DNA of 64,000 nt from Zanthoxylum bungeanum (lineage: Eukaryota > Streptophyta > Magnoliopsida > Sapindales > Rutaceae): contig SKCR01017759.1 of assembly GCA_019454045.1 (NCBI GenBank), positions 54,526-118,525 of the forward strand. Reading direction: 5' to 3'. A program made the translations under genes and the position numbers. The stretch's first letter is position 1, and the number at the start of each line of letters is the position of its first letter. The notes below the pieces were generated by a model that searched no databases, was not told where the DNA came from, and worked only from the letters and a program-made list of their open reading frames with translations. Positions 11,707 through 22,450 of the stretch are shown piece after piece.

Positions 11707-12700
11707 TTAGGCTGGATCTGCAAGTGTGAGACTTTCTTTTTGTCGCTCAAATGATTCACCCCAGTAGTGTTTGACACGCTGGCTGTTAACATTGAATGTA
11801 TCATTGGAGTTGGGATCATGTAACTCAATGGCTCCATATGGTAAAACTTGGGTGATTAAAAATGGACCTGACCACCGTGATTTTAGCTTTCCAGGGAAAA
11901 GTTTCAACCTTGAATTGTCTAACAACACCTGCTGCCCTGGTTCTAGTTGTCTACGCACTATTTTTCGATCATGCCATTTCTTGGTCTTTTCTTTGTACAG
12001 TTTGGCTTTCTCATAAGCCTGTAGGCAAAATTCCTCCAATTCATTCAGTTGGTGGAGCCTTTTCTCCCATGCTGCTTGTAGATCAAGGTTTAATTTCTTC
12101 AGTACCCAGTATGCTTTATGTTCAAGCTCCACAGGCATATGGCATGCTTTCCCAAACACCATTCTATATGGGGACAAACCAATGGGTGTCTTATAAACTG
12201 TCCGGTAGGCCCATAATGCGTCATCCAATTTAGTATACCAGTCTCTCCTTGTTAATCCAACGGTTCTCTCCAAGATTCTTTTGATTTCTCTATTTGAAAC
12301 TTCAACCTGTCCATTTGACTGTGGATGGTAAGTAGTGGAAACTTTATGAGTAACTCCGTATTTGGATAGGAGTGCATCAAAGTATCTGTTGCAGAAGTGT
12401 GTGCCACCATCACTGATAATTGCCCGAGGTGTTCCAAAGTGAGTGAAAATATTAATTTTAAGGAATTTTATCACCACTTTTGAGTCATTTGATGGCAGTG
12501 TTGTTGCTTCAACCCATTTAGAGACGTAGTCTACTACCACCAGAATGTACAGGTTTCCAAATGATGGAACAAAGGGTCACATAAAATCAATCCCCTATAC
12601 ATCAAATATCTCCACTTCAAGAATATTTTGAAGAGGTCTTTCATTTCTCCTCGAAATATTTCCCATTCTCTGGCACCTGTCACATTTAAGAAAAAATAAG
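11707..12700 (-). pseudogene. Athila copy 1 integrase
   Basis: The long frame 11707-12540 (277 codons) covers the integrase core and C-terminus: [10 protein letters not shown], the catalytic-site block [27 protein letters not shown] with the catalytic glutamate, and the C-terminal [16 protein letters not shown] and RVKHYW. The upstream zinc-finger part (near 12600-12700, [16 protein letters not shown] in copy 2) is present but broken. This domain order and wording are typical of the Athila lineage. The 5' context shows it was part of one gag-pol frame. Confidence 0.85.
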
Positions 12701-13099
12701 TAAGATTCTTAAAACAAGGTGGGCAAGAACAACCTGATTGTAGGACTTTAGCTGTAGTTTTATCTCCGCTGAAGTGTCCGCCGTATGGTGATGAATGACA
12801 ATGCTATAAGACACTGTTGACCTCCTCATGTGGTACACAATGTTTCAATAATTGATCAGCACAACGTTTGAATAGGTACGGTTCATCCAAGACATAGTGC
12901 TTGACTTCTTTGAAGAATTTCTTTCGTTATTGATATGTCCATTCCAACGGCCATTTCCCCGATACTATGTAGTTTACATAGTCAGCACACCAAGGGTCTT
13001 CCTACTGTTTGATGGCAAACAACTGTTCATCTGGAAAAGTTTCTTTGATTGTCAGTTCATTGCCAGTTGTTTCTCCATTCTCGAGCCTCGATAAGTGAT

Positions 13100-13565
13100 C
13101 TACCACTTGATTTTCTGTCCCTTTCCTGTCTTGGATCTCCACGTCAAATTCTTACAGCAGAAGCACCCAACGAATCAATCTGAGCCTGGCATCTTTTTTC
13201 GCGATCAGGTATTTGATTGCTAAATAATCTGTGTAGACCACCACTTTGGGGCCTAGCAGATAGGGGCAGAATTTATCAAAAGCAAACATAACTGCGAGCA
13301 ACTCCTTTTCAGTTGTTGTGTAGTTGAGTTGTGCTTTATTCAGAGTTATGCTGGAGTAGTAAATGGTGTGGAAAATTTTTGCTTTGCGTTGTCCCAAAAC
13401 TACACCTACATTAAAATCACTAGCATCGCACATCACCTTAAATGGAAGTGTCCAGTCTGGTGCTACTATAATGGAGGCAGAGACCAGCTTCTGTTTAAGA
13501 TCTGAAAAGCATTGTGGCATTCTTTTGTGAAGTTGAAAGGCACGTATTTCTCCAGGATATTTCAC
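13100..13565 (-). pseudogene. Athila copy 1 RNase H
   Basis: Recognisable blocks are [22 protein letters not shown] and [13 protein letters not shown], matching the RNase H of copy 2. The usual TDH is TDY here, so one conserved residue is lost. Frame breaks occur on both sides. Confidence 0.8.
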
Positions 13566-13574
13566 AGAGATTTA

Positions 13575-14500
13575 TCAATCTTGGAGAAGTTTTTGATAAA
13601 TCTCCTGTAAAATCCTGTATGTCCGAGAAAACTGTGAATCCCTTTTACGGATGATGGTAGAGGTAATTTTTTTTATTATCTCAATCTTTGCTTTGTCTAC
13701 CTCGATTCCCTTCTGTGAGATCTGATGTTCTAGGACAATTCCTTCCTGCACCATGAAATGGCATTTCTCACAATTGAGTACTAGGTTGATATCTTCGTAT
13801 CTTTGTAACATTTTTTCCATATTTTACAAGCAGTGGTCGAAAGAGTCTCCAAACACAGAAGAATCATCCATGAAAAACTCCATGCTTTATTCCAGCATGT
13901 CTGAAAAGATGGCCATCATGCAATGTTGAAATGTGGCAGGAGCATTGCAGAGTCCAAATGGCATACTGCGGAAAGTAAAAGTACCATACGGGCATGTAAA
14001 AGTGGTTTTCTCCTGATCTTCTGGGGTGATGGAAATCTGATTATACCCCGAGTATCCATCCAGAAAACAATAGAATTCATGTCCCACCAGTCTGTCTAAC
14101 ATCTGATCAATGAATGGTAGCGGGAAATGATCCTTCCTTGTTGCTTTGTTCAGCTTCTTGTAGTCTATGCATACTCTTCATCCAGTCACCATCCTTGTTG
14201 GAATCAGTTCATTCTTTTCATTGTGACTATAATCATTCCTTCTTTCTTGGGTACACATTACATAGGACTCACCCAAGTTCTATCAAAGATGGGGTAAATG
14301 ATGACGGCATCCAACCATTTGATAATTTCTTTCCTTACGACCTCTTTCATGATTAGATTTAGTCTTCGTTGATGCTCCACTGTGGCTTTTTACTTGTCGT
14401 TCATCAAAATTTCGTGCATGAAAAATGATGGACTAATGCCTCGAATGTCTTCTATAGTCCAGCCAATAGCTTTCTTGTGCTCGCGTAACACTGTCAACAA
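13575..14500 (-). pseudogene. Athila copy 1 reverse transcriptase
   Basis: Blocks seen: YCFLDGYSGYNQISI and FTCPYGTFTFRSMPFGLCNAPATFQ (13887-14102), the FMDD active site after an in-frame TAA (near 13885), then CEKCHFMVQEGIVLEH and the connecting domain. The FIDQMLDR junction is intact here, whereas copy 2 has a stop there. Upstream to about 14500 the N-terminal RT region (PISDNSWV- and PTRTVTRWR-like) is frame-shifted. Confidence 0.8.
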
Positions 14501-14615
14501 CTTATCTTCCTACACCATTGTTAGCGACGGAGAAATAATCACAGGTAAATCAAAAGAATTTTCCAAGTATGCATACTTGAGATGGCTCGGAAGTGGCTTT
14601 AGTTCGCTGCGGTGG

Positions 14616-14899
14616 TGTTGGACAATTATGACCCATAACGTCACTATTTGTGCAGATCATGGTGTTGTTGTACAAATTAACTATGTGACAAAGGAGATTG
14701 CACTCTTATCATTGTGATTAAATCAACTAGATATATAAATGATAGGAGGTCCCTATGATTTGTTCCTGGACGAAGAATGATATGAGACAGTATCAGTCCA
14801 CGAAGGATAAATCATTAAATATCCATAGTCAGAGTATTATCGAGAATAGACATCGATAAATACGTAAAAGACTAGTATTACACTTGTGCACGTTGTGAG
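14616..14899 (+). repeat. Element A 5' LTR, piece 1
   Basis: It begins TGTTGGACAATTATGACCC and is interrupted after GTGAG by the family B solo LTR. It continues at 16813. Confidence 0.85.
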
Positions 14900-16807
14900 T
14901 GTTGGTTTCTATTATATGTCCCAAGGAAAGATTAAGCATATGAAATACAACAATGAATATATATTAAAAGATGAAGTATGGCGGAATCATACTTACAAAG
15001 CTTTTGTGATAGAAGTGAAGAAGAAAATCTTTGAATCTCCAAGCTTCAAGTTTCGGCCAAGGGAGGAAGAAGAGTTGAAGCTCCAAGCTTTGTGTATTCC
15101 AAGATCTTTGATGGTTTCCCTATCACCTCCTTTGATCCTTCAATGTGCTAGCAAATGGAGAAAAGAAAATCAAATCTTCTTTGCCCTATTGGAAGTCACG
15201 GCATTGTGAGAGAGAGAGGAGAGTTGTATTGATCTTTGTTACAAAAATCAATTTATATTTATGCCATAATATTTATTAAATTAATAATAAACTTATGACA
15301 CAAATCATGCAATGGCTTAGAGTGTCAAACACTCAAACTCCATGCAAAACCATTGAGTGTATTTACACTATCACCATGCAATGTATTAACAATTAAATAA
15401 TGCATATAATGACATGTGTCATGTGGGCCCCACACGTTTCCAAATGAAAGTGGGCCCACGTGCACTCACGCGTTCGGGTTCGATATTTCCGAAATACCGA
15501 ACTTACGTCGCGACGTTAATTAAATCGAATTTAAATAAATAATTGCGCCTAGCGAAATTATTATTTACGTCGCTAACGAATTAATTCTAAATTAACTCGT
15601 TTGCCCGAATTAAAATCTAATTTTAATTTCGCGTCGAAATCGAATTTCGATTATTATATCGAATATAATAATTTTATCGATTAATTCTAAATTAATCTTC
15701 TCTCTCTAAATAAGGCACTTTATCCAAGATAAAGTTTCTCCGCAATTAATCCAAGATTAATTAAGTCCGAATCAAATATCATAGGTGAATCTTCAGAAGC
15801 GACCCAAGAGATCTCCAGATATGTTGGCAGTAAATACGGTCGTCGGATAATCCGAACACGTACGTACCTCGTACTACGTTCTTACCGATTCACAAGACAA
15901 GGTTGGCTTCTAGCAAAGCGCCATGCCTTCCCAATTCTCCAGAAATATTCTTACTGGAATATTAGATCTATATCAAGCGTAGTATACCATAGTATTGCGT
16001 ACATCGATCCAGTATCGGACGATCACATGTTAGGCCTGGGGCTGGAAATGTGTCTGCCCCGTACGAAACATATATCGGACATCAAGCAACTAGTCTCTTT
16101 AAATCGGACAATCCTGACCTGGTCATATTGTCCCGACGGTTGCAACCTTTTATAGAGTACTAGTTCTGTGTCCTGCGTGATCATCACCTCCATATGTCTG
16201 AAGTGATACTTCCATCTCGAACATCACATCCAGTACACTACGATTCTCGATAAATCCAGAAGAGGTGTACACAGAACCGTTAAGGTCCCCAACCACCAAA
16301 ACCAAAGTTTACCGATTGTCGCAAGTACTAGCGATGTAAGTCTCAGGTTAAGACCATATACACCTACCCTGATGCGGCCTCCCATAGACACGCAGACATA
16401 ATACCAATGGGATTCCGCGGGGTCTATCCAGAGCGAAGCTGTTTCCGTACCATCGGTAAAAACACAACCTCCTATCGCACTTGCATAAGTATCCAATACT
16501 TAAATATATGAGAACTATGCCGTTGTGCCCTCACAATGTGCACAAGCGCAATACTAGTCTATTCCGCATTATCGATGTCCGATCTCGATAATACTCCGAC
16601 TAGGGATATTTAATGATTAAACCTTTATGATTGATACTGTCTCATATCATCTCAATCCGGTATTAATCATATGGACTTTCGCCATTTTATATATCAAAGT
16701 AAATAATATTACAAAACGGCAAAAGGCAATTTCATTATCACATAGTTAATTTTATACAATAATACAATATCATTTACAAATGACGCTATGGGACATAATG
16801 CCTAACA
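14900..16807 (-). mobile_element. Solo LTR of copia family B
   Basis: This 1.9 kb unit begins TGTTGGTTTCTATTATATG and ends ATGCCTAACA. It closely matches the LTRs of element B at 52444-54387 and 60579-62493 in the same orientation. It is flanked by a perfect GTGAG duplication (14895-14899 and 16808-16812), and the host LTR sequence is continuous across it. It is thus a solo LTR left by LTR-LTR recombination, inserted in A after A had inserted in Athila. Confidence 0.92.
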
Positions 16808-16812
16808 GTGAG

Positions 16813-17272
16813 GGCACAACAACACAGTTCTCATATATTTGGGTATATGATACTCATGCAAGTGTAATAGGAGGTTGTGTTTTATCGATGGTACGGGAAA
16901 CAGCTTCGCTCTGGATAGACCCCCTCGAAATTCCATTGGTAGTATGACTATGAGTCTATGGAAGTCCGAAATCAGGGTAGGTGTATTTGGCTTAACCTGA
17001 GACTTGCACCGTTAATACTTACGACAATCAATATACTTTTTGGTTGCGGTCGTCCAGGACTTTAACAAGGTTCTTGTACGCCAATGCTGGGTATACTGAG
17101 ATAATAGTGTGTTGGGTGTGATGTCAAGCGGAAGTTCACTCCATCATAGTGGAGATGATGGTCACGTAGGATACGGACTGGTTCTCTTAAAGGCTGCAGC
17201 TAACGGGTTTTTTATACAAGGTCATGTATATCCGATTAGGAGAATAGTCAACAGACATCTACATGTGCTTCG
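16813..17272 (+). repeat. Element A 5' LTR, piece 2
   Basis: It continues piece 1 after the solo LTR and ends with CTTCG, the target duplication of element C. Confidence 0.85.
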
Positions 17273-19420
17273 TGTTGGATAATATGACCCATAGCGTCAC
17301 TATTTGTACAGATCATGGTGTTGTTGTACAAATTAACTATGTGACAAAGGAGATTGCACTCTTATCATTTGTGATTAGATCACCTTAGATATATAAATGA
17401 TGAGAGGTCCCTATGATTTGTTCCTGGACGGAGAATGATATGAGACAGTATCAGTCCACGTAGGATAAATCATTAAATATCCCTAGTCGTAGTATTATCG
17501 AGACAGGACATCGATAATGCGGAATAGGCTAGTATTGCACTTGTGCGCGTTGTGAGGGCACAACGACATAGTTCTCATATATTTAAGTATTGGATACTTA
17601 TGCAAGTGCGATAGGAGGTTGTGTTCATCACCGATGGTACGGGAAACAGCTTCGCTCTGGATAGACCCCTCGGAATCCCATTGGTATTATGACTATGTGT
17701 CTATGGGAGTCCGACATCAGGGTAGGTGTATTTGGTCTTAACCTGAGACTTGCACCGCTAATACTTACGATAATCGGTAGACTTTGGTCTTGGTGGTACA
17801 GGGCTTTAACCGGTTCTGCGTACACCACTTCTGGGTTTATCAGAGAGTCGTAGTGTATTGGGTGTGATGTCAAGACGGAAGTATCACTTCAGTCATAGTG
17901 GAGATGATGTCACGCAGGATACGGTACTAGTGCTCTTGAGTGATGCGCATCCAATCATGATATTATGACCAGGTCATGAATATCTGATTATAGAGACTAG
18001 TTACCAGACATCCGACATGTGCTTCGGACGGGGCAGACACTTATCCAGCCCCAGCCCTAGCACGTGACTATCCGATACTGGGCCGATATACACAATACTA
18101 CGGTATACTACGCTTGATACAGATCTATATATTCCTGTAAGAATATTTCTGGAGAATTGGGTAGGCATGGCGCTTTGCTAGAAGCCAACCTTGTCTTGTA
18201 AATCGGTACAAACGTAGTACGAGGTACTATAACGTGTTCGGATAGTCCGACGACCGTATTTGCTGCCAACATATCCGGAGATCTCATGGGTCGGTTCCTG
18301 AAGATTCACCGATGACGTATGACTCGCACTTTAATTAATCTGGGATTAATTCGAGAGAGAGAAAATTAATCTGGGATTAATTACAGAGATATTTTATCTG
18401 GGATAAAATATCGTTTAAAGAGAGAGAACGATTAATTTGGAATTAATCGGTAAATAATATATTCGATATATTATAAGAAATTAGATTTCGACGCGGAATT
18501 GAAATTAGATTTTAATTCGGGCGAACGAATTAATTTAGATTAATTTGTTAGCGACGTGAATAGTGAATTCGCTAGGCGTAATCATTTAATTACGACGCGA
18601 CGGAAAATTCGTTAATTTGGAATTAACGAACCCGAGCCCGAGAGTGATTGCGAGCGCATTCGCATTTCGAATTCGAGTGCGGCACGCAAGTCACATCAAG
18701 CGTCAAATCGCTAGTCGCATCAATCGTCAAATCACTTGTCACTTTGAGTGATGTGACATGACATGTTGTCACTTTATTAAAGTGGATGGATTTGATGTGA
18801 ATAGTTGATTTGAGTGGTGAAAAGCTTTTAAAAGCTTGAAATGAAATATAACATTATTTATTTCTTTTGCTTTTTGACTTTTGTATTAAAGTTATATATG
18901 TTTTTTTTATTATTACTTGGTAAATATATAAAATAAAATGTAAAAAGTTTCTCTCTCTCTCTTGCAATGAAATACGTTTTAAGGCTTTTGGAGCCAAAAA
19001 CCTCCTCTCTCTCCTCTCTCACGGTCTCCTTGGCCGATTCTCTTCCATTTTTTTTTCTGTTTTCACACAAAATGGAGAAGCTTTGGATCTTGTAGCAAGA
19101 TCTAAGTGCTAGCACACTCATGGGGAATACAAAGGTGATAGGGAAGTGATTTTGTGAGCTTGGAATATCAAAGCTTGGAGCTTTAATGGAGGTCTTCAAT
19201 GGCCGAAAATGGAGGATTTTCACACATCACAGCCCAAAAATGCGCCAACAGCAGTTCAAAAAGGGGAAAACCGAGCAGGATGAAAGAAAAAAGACTTGTG
19301 TTCTTTGCATCTCAAACCAATCATTGTGAGTATATGTTTCCGCCGCCATTATTCCTTGATGTTTCATGCGATTTCTTGCTTGTTTTGGATGATTCTTGGG
19401 ACCTAATTAGGAACTCAACA
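17273..19420 (+). repeat. Element C 5' LTR
   Basis: The 2148 bp LTR starts TGTTGGATAATATGACCC and ends GGAACTCAACA. It contains the serial hairpin array at 18333-18560 and CT-rich runs near 18950-19020. Confidence 0.9.
18333..18560. repeat. Serial three-base-loop hairpin array in element C LTR
   Basis: Consecutive inverse repeats, each with a three-base loop, follow one another: 18333-18351 (stem AATTAATC, loop TGG), 18364-18382 (same), 18388-18412 (11-bp stem GATATTTTATC, loop TGG), 18429-18449 (stem CGATTAATT, loop TGG), 18454-18474 (9-bp stem, loop TCG) and 18496-18518 (10-bp stem with one wobble, loop TAG), then weaker ones. Equivalent arrays occur at 26140-26350, 27519-27740, 33705-33930, 50170-50490 and, as the complement in family B, 15500-15760, 53055-53310 and 61190-61445. 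Confidence 0.85.
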
Positions 19421-19438
19421 ATGGTATCTTGAGCCTTG
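19421..19438 (+). other. Primer binding site of element C
   Basis: ATGGTATCTTGAGCC directly follows the 5' LTR. Its TGGTATC start matches the 3' end of initiator tRNA-Met, the usual copia primer. Confidence 0.75.
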
Positions 19439-22400
19439 AACAAGCATGAAAAAGTTAGGGTTAAAATTGGGTAAAACGAATTTGGGCATGTTTTGATGAA
19501 ATTGTTTGTTATAGTATGCTTAAATGAGTTGGAATTAATGATTGATTAGATCAATTTGAAGAAATTGTGTTTGGAACAAATTTCCCCAATTTTTTGTGTA
19601 GGCCAAAGTTGACAAAATTGGGTAAACTCAATTTGAGCATCAATTGATTAAATTGTTTAGTATAGTATGCTTGAATGAGGTTGAATTGATGTTGTGCATG
19701 ATCAATTTCATGAAATTTGGTTGGATCCATTTTTCCCCAAATTTTGGGCATGACAAATTTGGGTAAACTTGATTTTGAGCATGTTTGATGAAATTGGATG
19801 ATTTAGAATGCTTAAAGTATGTTTAATTGAGGATTGATTGGATCAATTTGTTGAAAATGAGTTTGGAACAATTTTCCCCAAATTGCTTATGTTGGCCGAA
19901 AATTGAGACCCTAATATCTTGGTGAATTTTTGTTTGTTTGATCATTGGATGACTTGAAACAAGTGGGTAATGTTGAATTGAAATTTGATTGGATTGAATT
20001 TTGATTTGGAACAATTTTCCCAAATTAAAGTGGCTTGGCCGAATTCTTAAAAATTTGAAATTCATTGTGTTTTTTTTTTCTTTTGATTTTAATTCATTGG
20101 ATAATTGAATTGATTTGGGAAATGATGATTGTGGATTCAATTGGATTGAAACCGAATCGGATTAAAAAAACCCCTAATTACCAAGACAAAAGCATGTAAA
20201 TTGGGTTTGATTTTAATAAATTGTGTTGGACACTATTTGATGTTAAAGTGCATGATTAATTAGGCTAATTGATGTTTTAGAAATATTAATTGGATAATTA
20301 ATTGTGTATTACACTTAGGTTAATTAATTATGGAATTTGGAATTTTATAAGTTAATTAATTTGGGCTTATTTTGGAAATTGGGCCTTATAGTTGTAATTG
20401 GGCTTTTGGGCTTGGTTGTACCAAGTTAGGTTTAGGCCAATTTGGTTGGATCCAATTGGGCCCAAAACCGCATCCATAAAGTCCAATTATGACTTAATGG
20501 ACCTTAATTATTTAATTGGGCCTAATGGGCCAAAATTAATTTAAAGGCTTATGGGGTAACTCCCGGATTGGATTTTGGTTATCAGTTTGACCCGAGTTGA
20601 CCAAAAGTCCACGCCTTAAGAAATTAATTAAAAGCCCATTGGACTTTAATTAAATAAACATTAGATGTTAATTGGGCTTTGAGACCCATTGCGATTAAAT
20701 TTGGAATTTAAGTCGTAAAGGTTCATTAAATAAAGTGTAATATTCAATTTGGAATTGAATAGTGAATTAGTATTAAATACATGTTAAATTGGATTTAATG
20801 TTGTAGTTTAATTTAATTCAAGAATTCGTACTTTCAGTACTTATTCGCAAAACGAGTTTGACTCGAGCAAAAATCAAATCGTTGTTTGAACATTGGATGA
20901 TCACTAATTATCAGATTAATTAATTGGATTAGATTGATTGATAACATGCTTGTATGAATACATGGTTGTGATGCATGAATAATGTATATCGGATGGATAT
21001 TAGTCGGGTGGGGCAATTTTGGAAATTGTGTAATAAATTTGATTTATTAAATTGGACCTGCGTGTCCAGCCTTATCACCTCTATACTCTTTGTATTCTCT
21101 TCTCACCTATTCCCCTCAATGTAAATGAGGTTTCTTTAGAAGTGTAGTGTAACGGGTAGAAGTAAATACATGTGCTAGCTTTGGAGAGAGAAAATGAGAG
21201 ATTTGATCTAGGATCAATGTAAAGTATCCATCCGCATATCATTATTATTTTATTTTCATACTCGCTTTATTATGTGTTTAGAATGCATGTTTAAGGGTGT
21301 ATGATGATGAGACCTTAACAAAGATAATTAAATTGGTAGCCAATTTGCACGCGAAAAACCCTCATCAAATATCATGCGTTTTTCCTTCCATTGAGTGATT
21401 CTTACTCAAGATCCGAGATTGGCATGGGTTGTTGGCCAAAGTCAAGCCCTTGTCCGTCGAAGATGTGTTTGAATCACGAAGGCTTTGTTCCATATCAGTG
21501 TCTTGTCCAAGTTGTGGTTTGTTGGCCAAAGTCAAGACCACTTCTTGTCCATCGACATTGATTACGAAGCTTTCCATGGTCAATGGGTCGCGCTTGACTG
21601 GGATCACTAGGTTTGTTGTGCCAAAGCCAAGGCTTAGTTGATTCAGAGGAAAAAGGTTAGGTAATACATTGGATGTATTGGCATATATAAGATATATGTT
21701 TAGGATTTGGATATCCGCCTACTGGATCTAGGAATTGGATGAGATCCAATTGATCTTCGAGATCTACCTAGTTAATTATCATACAATTTGTTGGCCAAAG
21801 TCAAGATTGTGTGATATTTAACGGGATCCTAGCCCACTAGGAAACACGGTTTCCCGAGTACTCGACAGAGGGTTAGAGGCTCGCCGAAAAATAGTGGGAG
21901 GCAAGAATTGAATTTGCAATACTCGTTCAATTACTCGCATACGCGCTCATTCAAATTATTTCGTCGTTAGATTAAATGTTAGTTGGACTAATATTTAAAT
22001 TGTTGTTTTTTATAATCAGTTGGACTGTATTATATTTGATTATATATAATTGGATTATATTAATCAATATTTTGAATTAATTAATTTCAGTTTACAGTTG
22101 ATTTTATAGTGGACTATAGTAATCAATGTAATTGAGGTTATTAATTTAGATTATATTTGATTATATAGTTGGACTATTATAATCATTATAATAAATAGTA
22201 CCACAAATCGTTGATAAATAGTTGGACTATTAGAATCAAGATATAAAAATGAAAGATTAGTGTTTAAGACATAATCCTGGGTGAAAATGTATTTAAACGA
22301 CTTTAATTTTCAAATTGGGAATAAATTTCAGGATGGTCCTGGAAAAATAATAAGTTTTTTATTTGATAAAATAACGTATTATGCCTAAGCCCGGAGTTAA

Positions 22401-22450
22401 GCAAATAGTAGAGCATAATCTTTGGAAGATCATGTAATGATAACTTAAGT
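19439..22450 (+). other. Element C leader between PBS and gag
   Basis: This 3 kb non-coding leader has repeated ATTGGATGATT- and TTCCCCAAATT-type words at 19440-20050, each near TTGGCCGA. From 20380 to 20700 it is dense in GGGCC and TTGGGC words. The TTGGCCAAAGTCAAG repeats lie at 21432-21805. Short frames in it do not stay in frame between elements A, B and C, so it is probably an RNA leader. Confidence 0.6.
21432..21805 (+). repeat. TTGGCCAAAGTCAAG leader repeats in element C
   Basis: Exact copies stand at 21432-21446, 21522-21536 and 21791-21805, with a degenerate one near 21615-21630. The core TTGGCCAA is self-complementary. The same set occurs in element A (30119-30493) and element B (58623-59000). 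Confidence 0.85.

Larger units (their letters stand above)
10166..14615 (-). mobile_element. Athila-type Ty3/gypsy element, copy 1 (main part, no LTRs kept)
   Basis: Read on the - strand the order is RT, RNase H, integrase, cysteine ORF, LOG-type gene, 3' untranslated region. This is the same order and sequence as copy 2 at 39182-45010. The element is cut at 14615 by copia element A and resumes at 34725 (protease part). Both LTRs and gag are missing: the left end stops near 10166 inside the 3' untranslated region and the right part ends near 35410. All reading frames are interrupted. Confidence 0.85.

Noticed and set aside
11771..12233. Frames on the + strand across Athila integrase
   Set aside because: They are shadows of the conserved integrase frame on the - strand.
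21365..21641. Small frames on both strands over the TTGGCCAAAGTCAAG repeats (also 30081-30329 and 58759-59034)
   Set aside because: The frame differs between elements because of one-base indels, so a protein is unlikely; the motif is conserved as nucleic acid.
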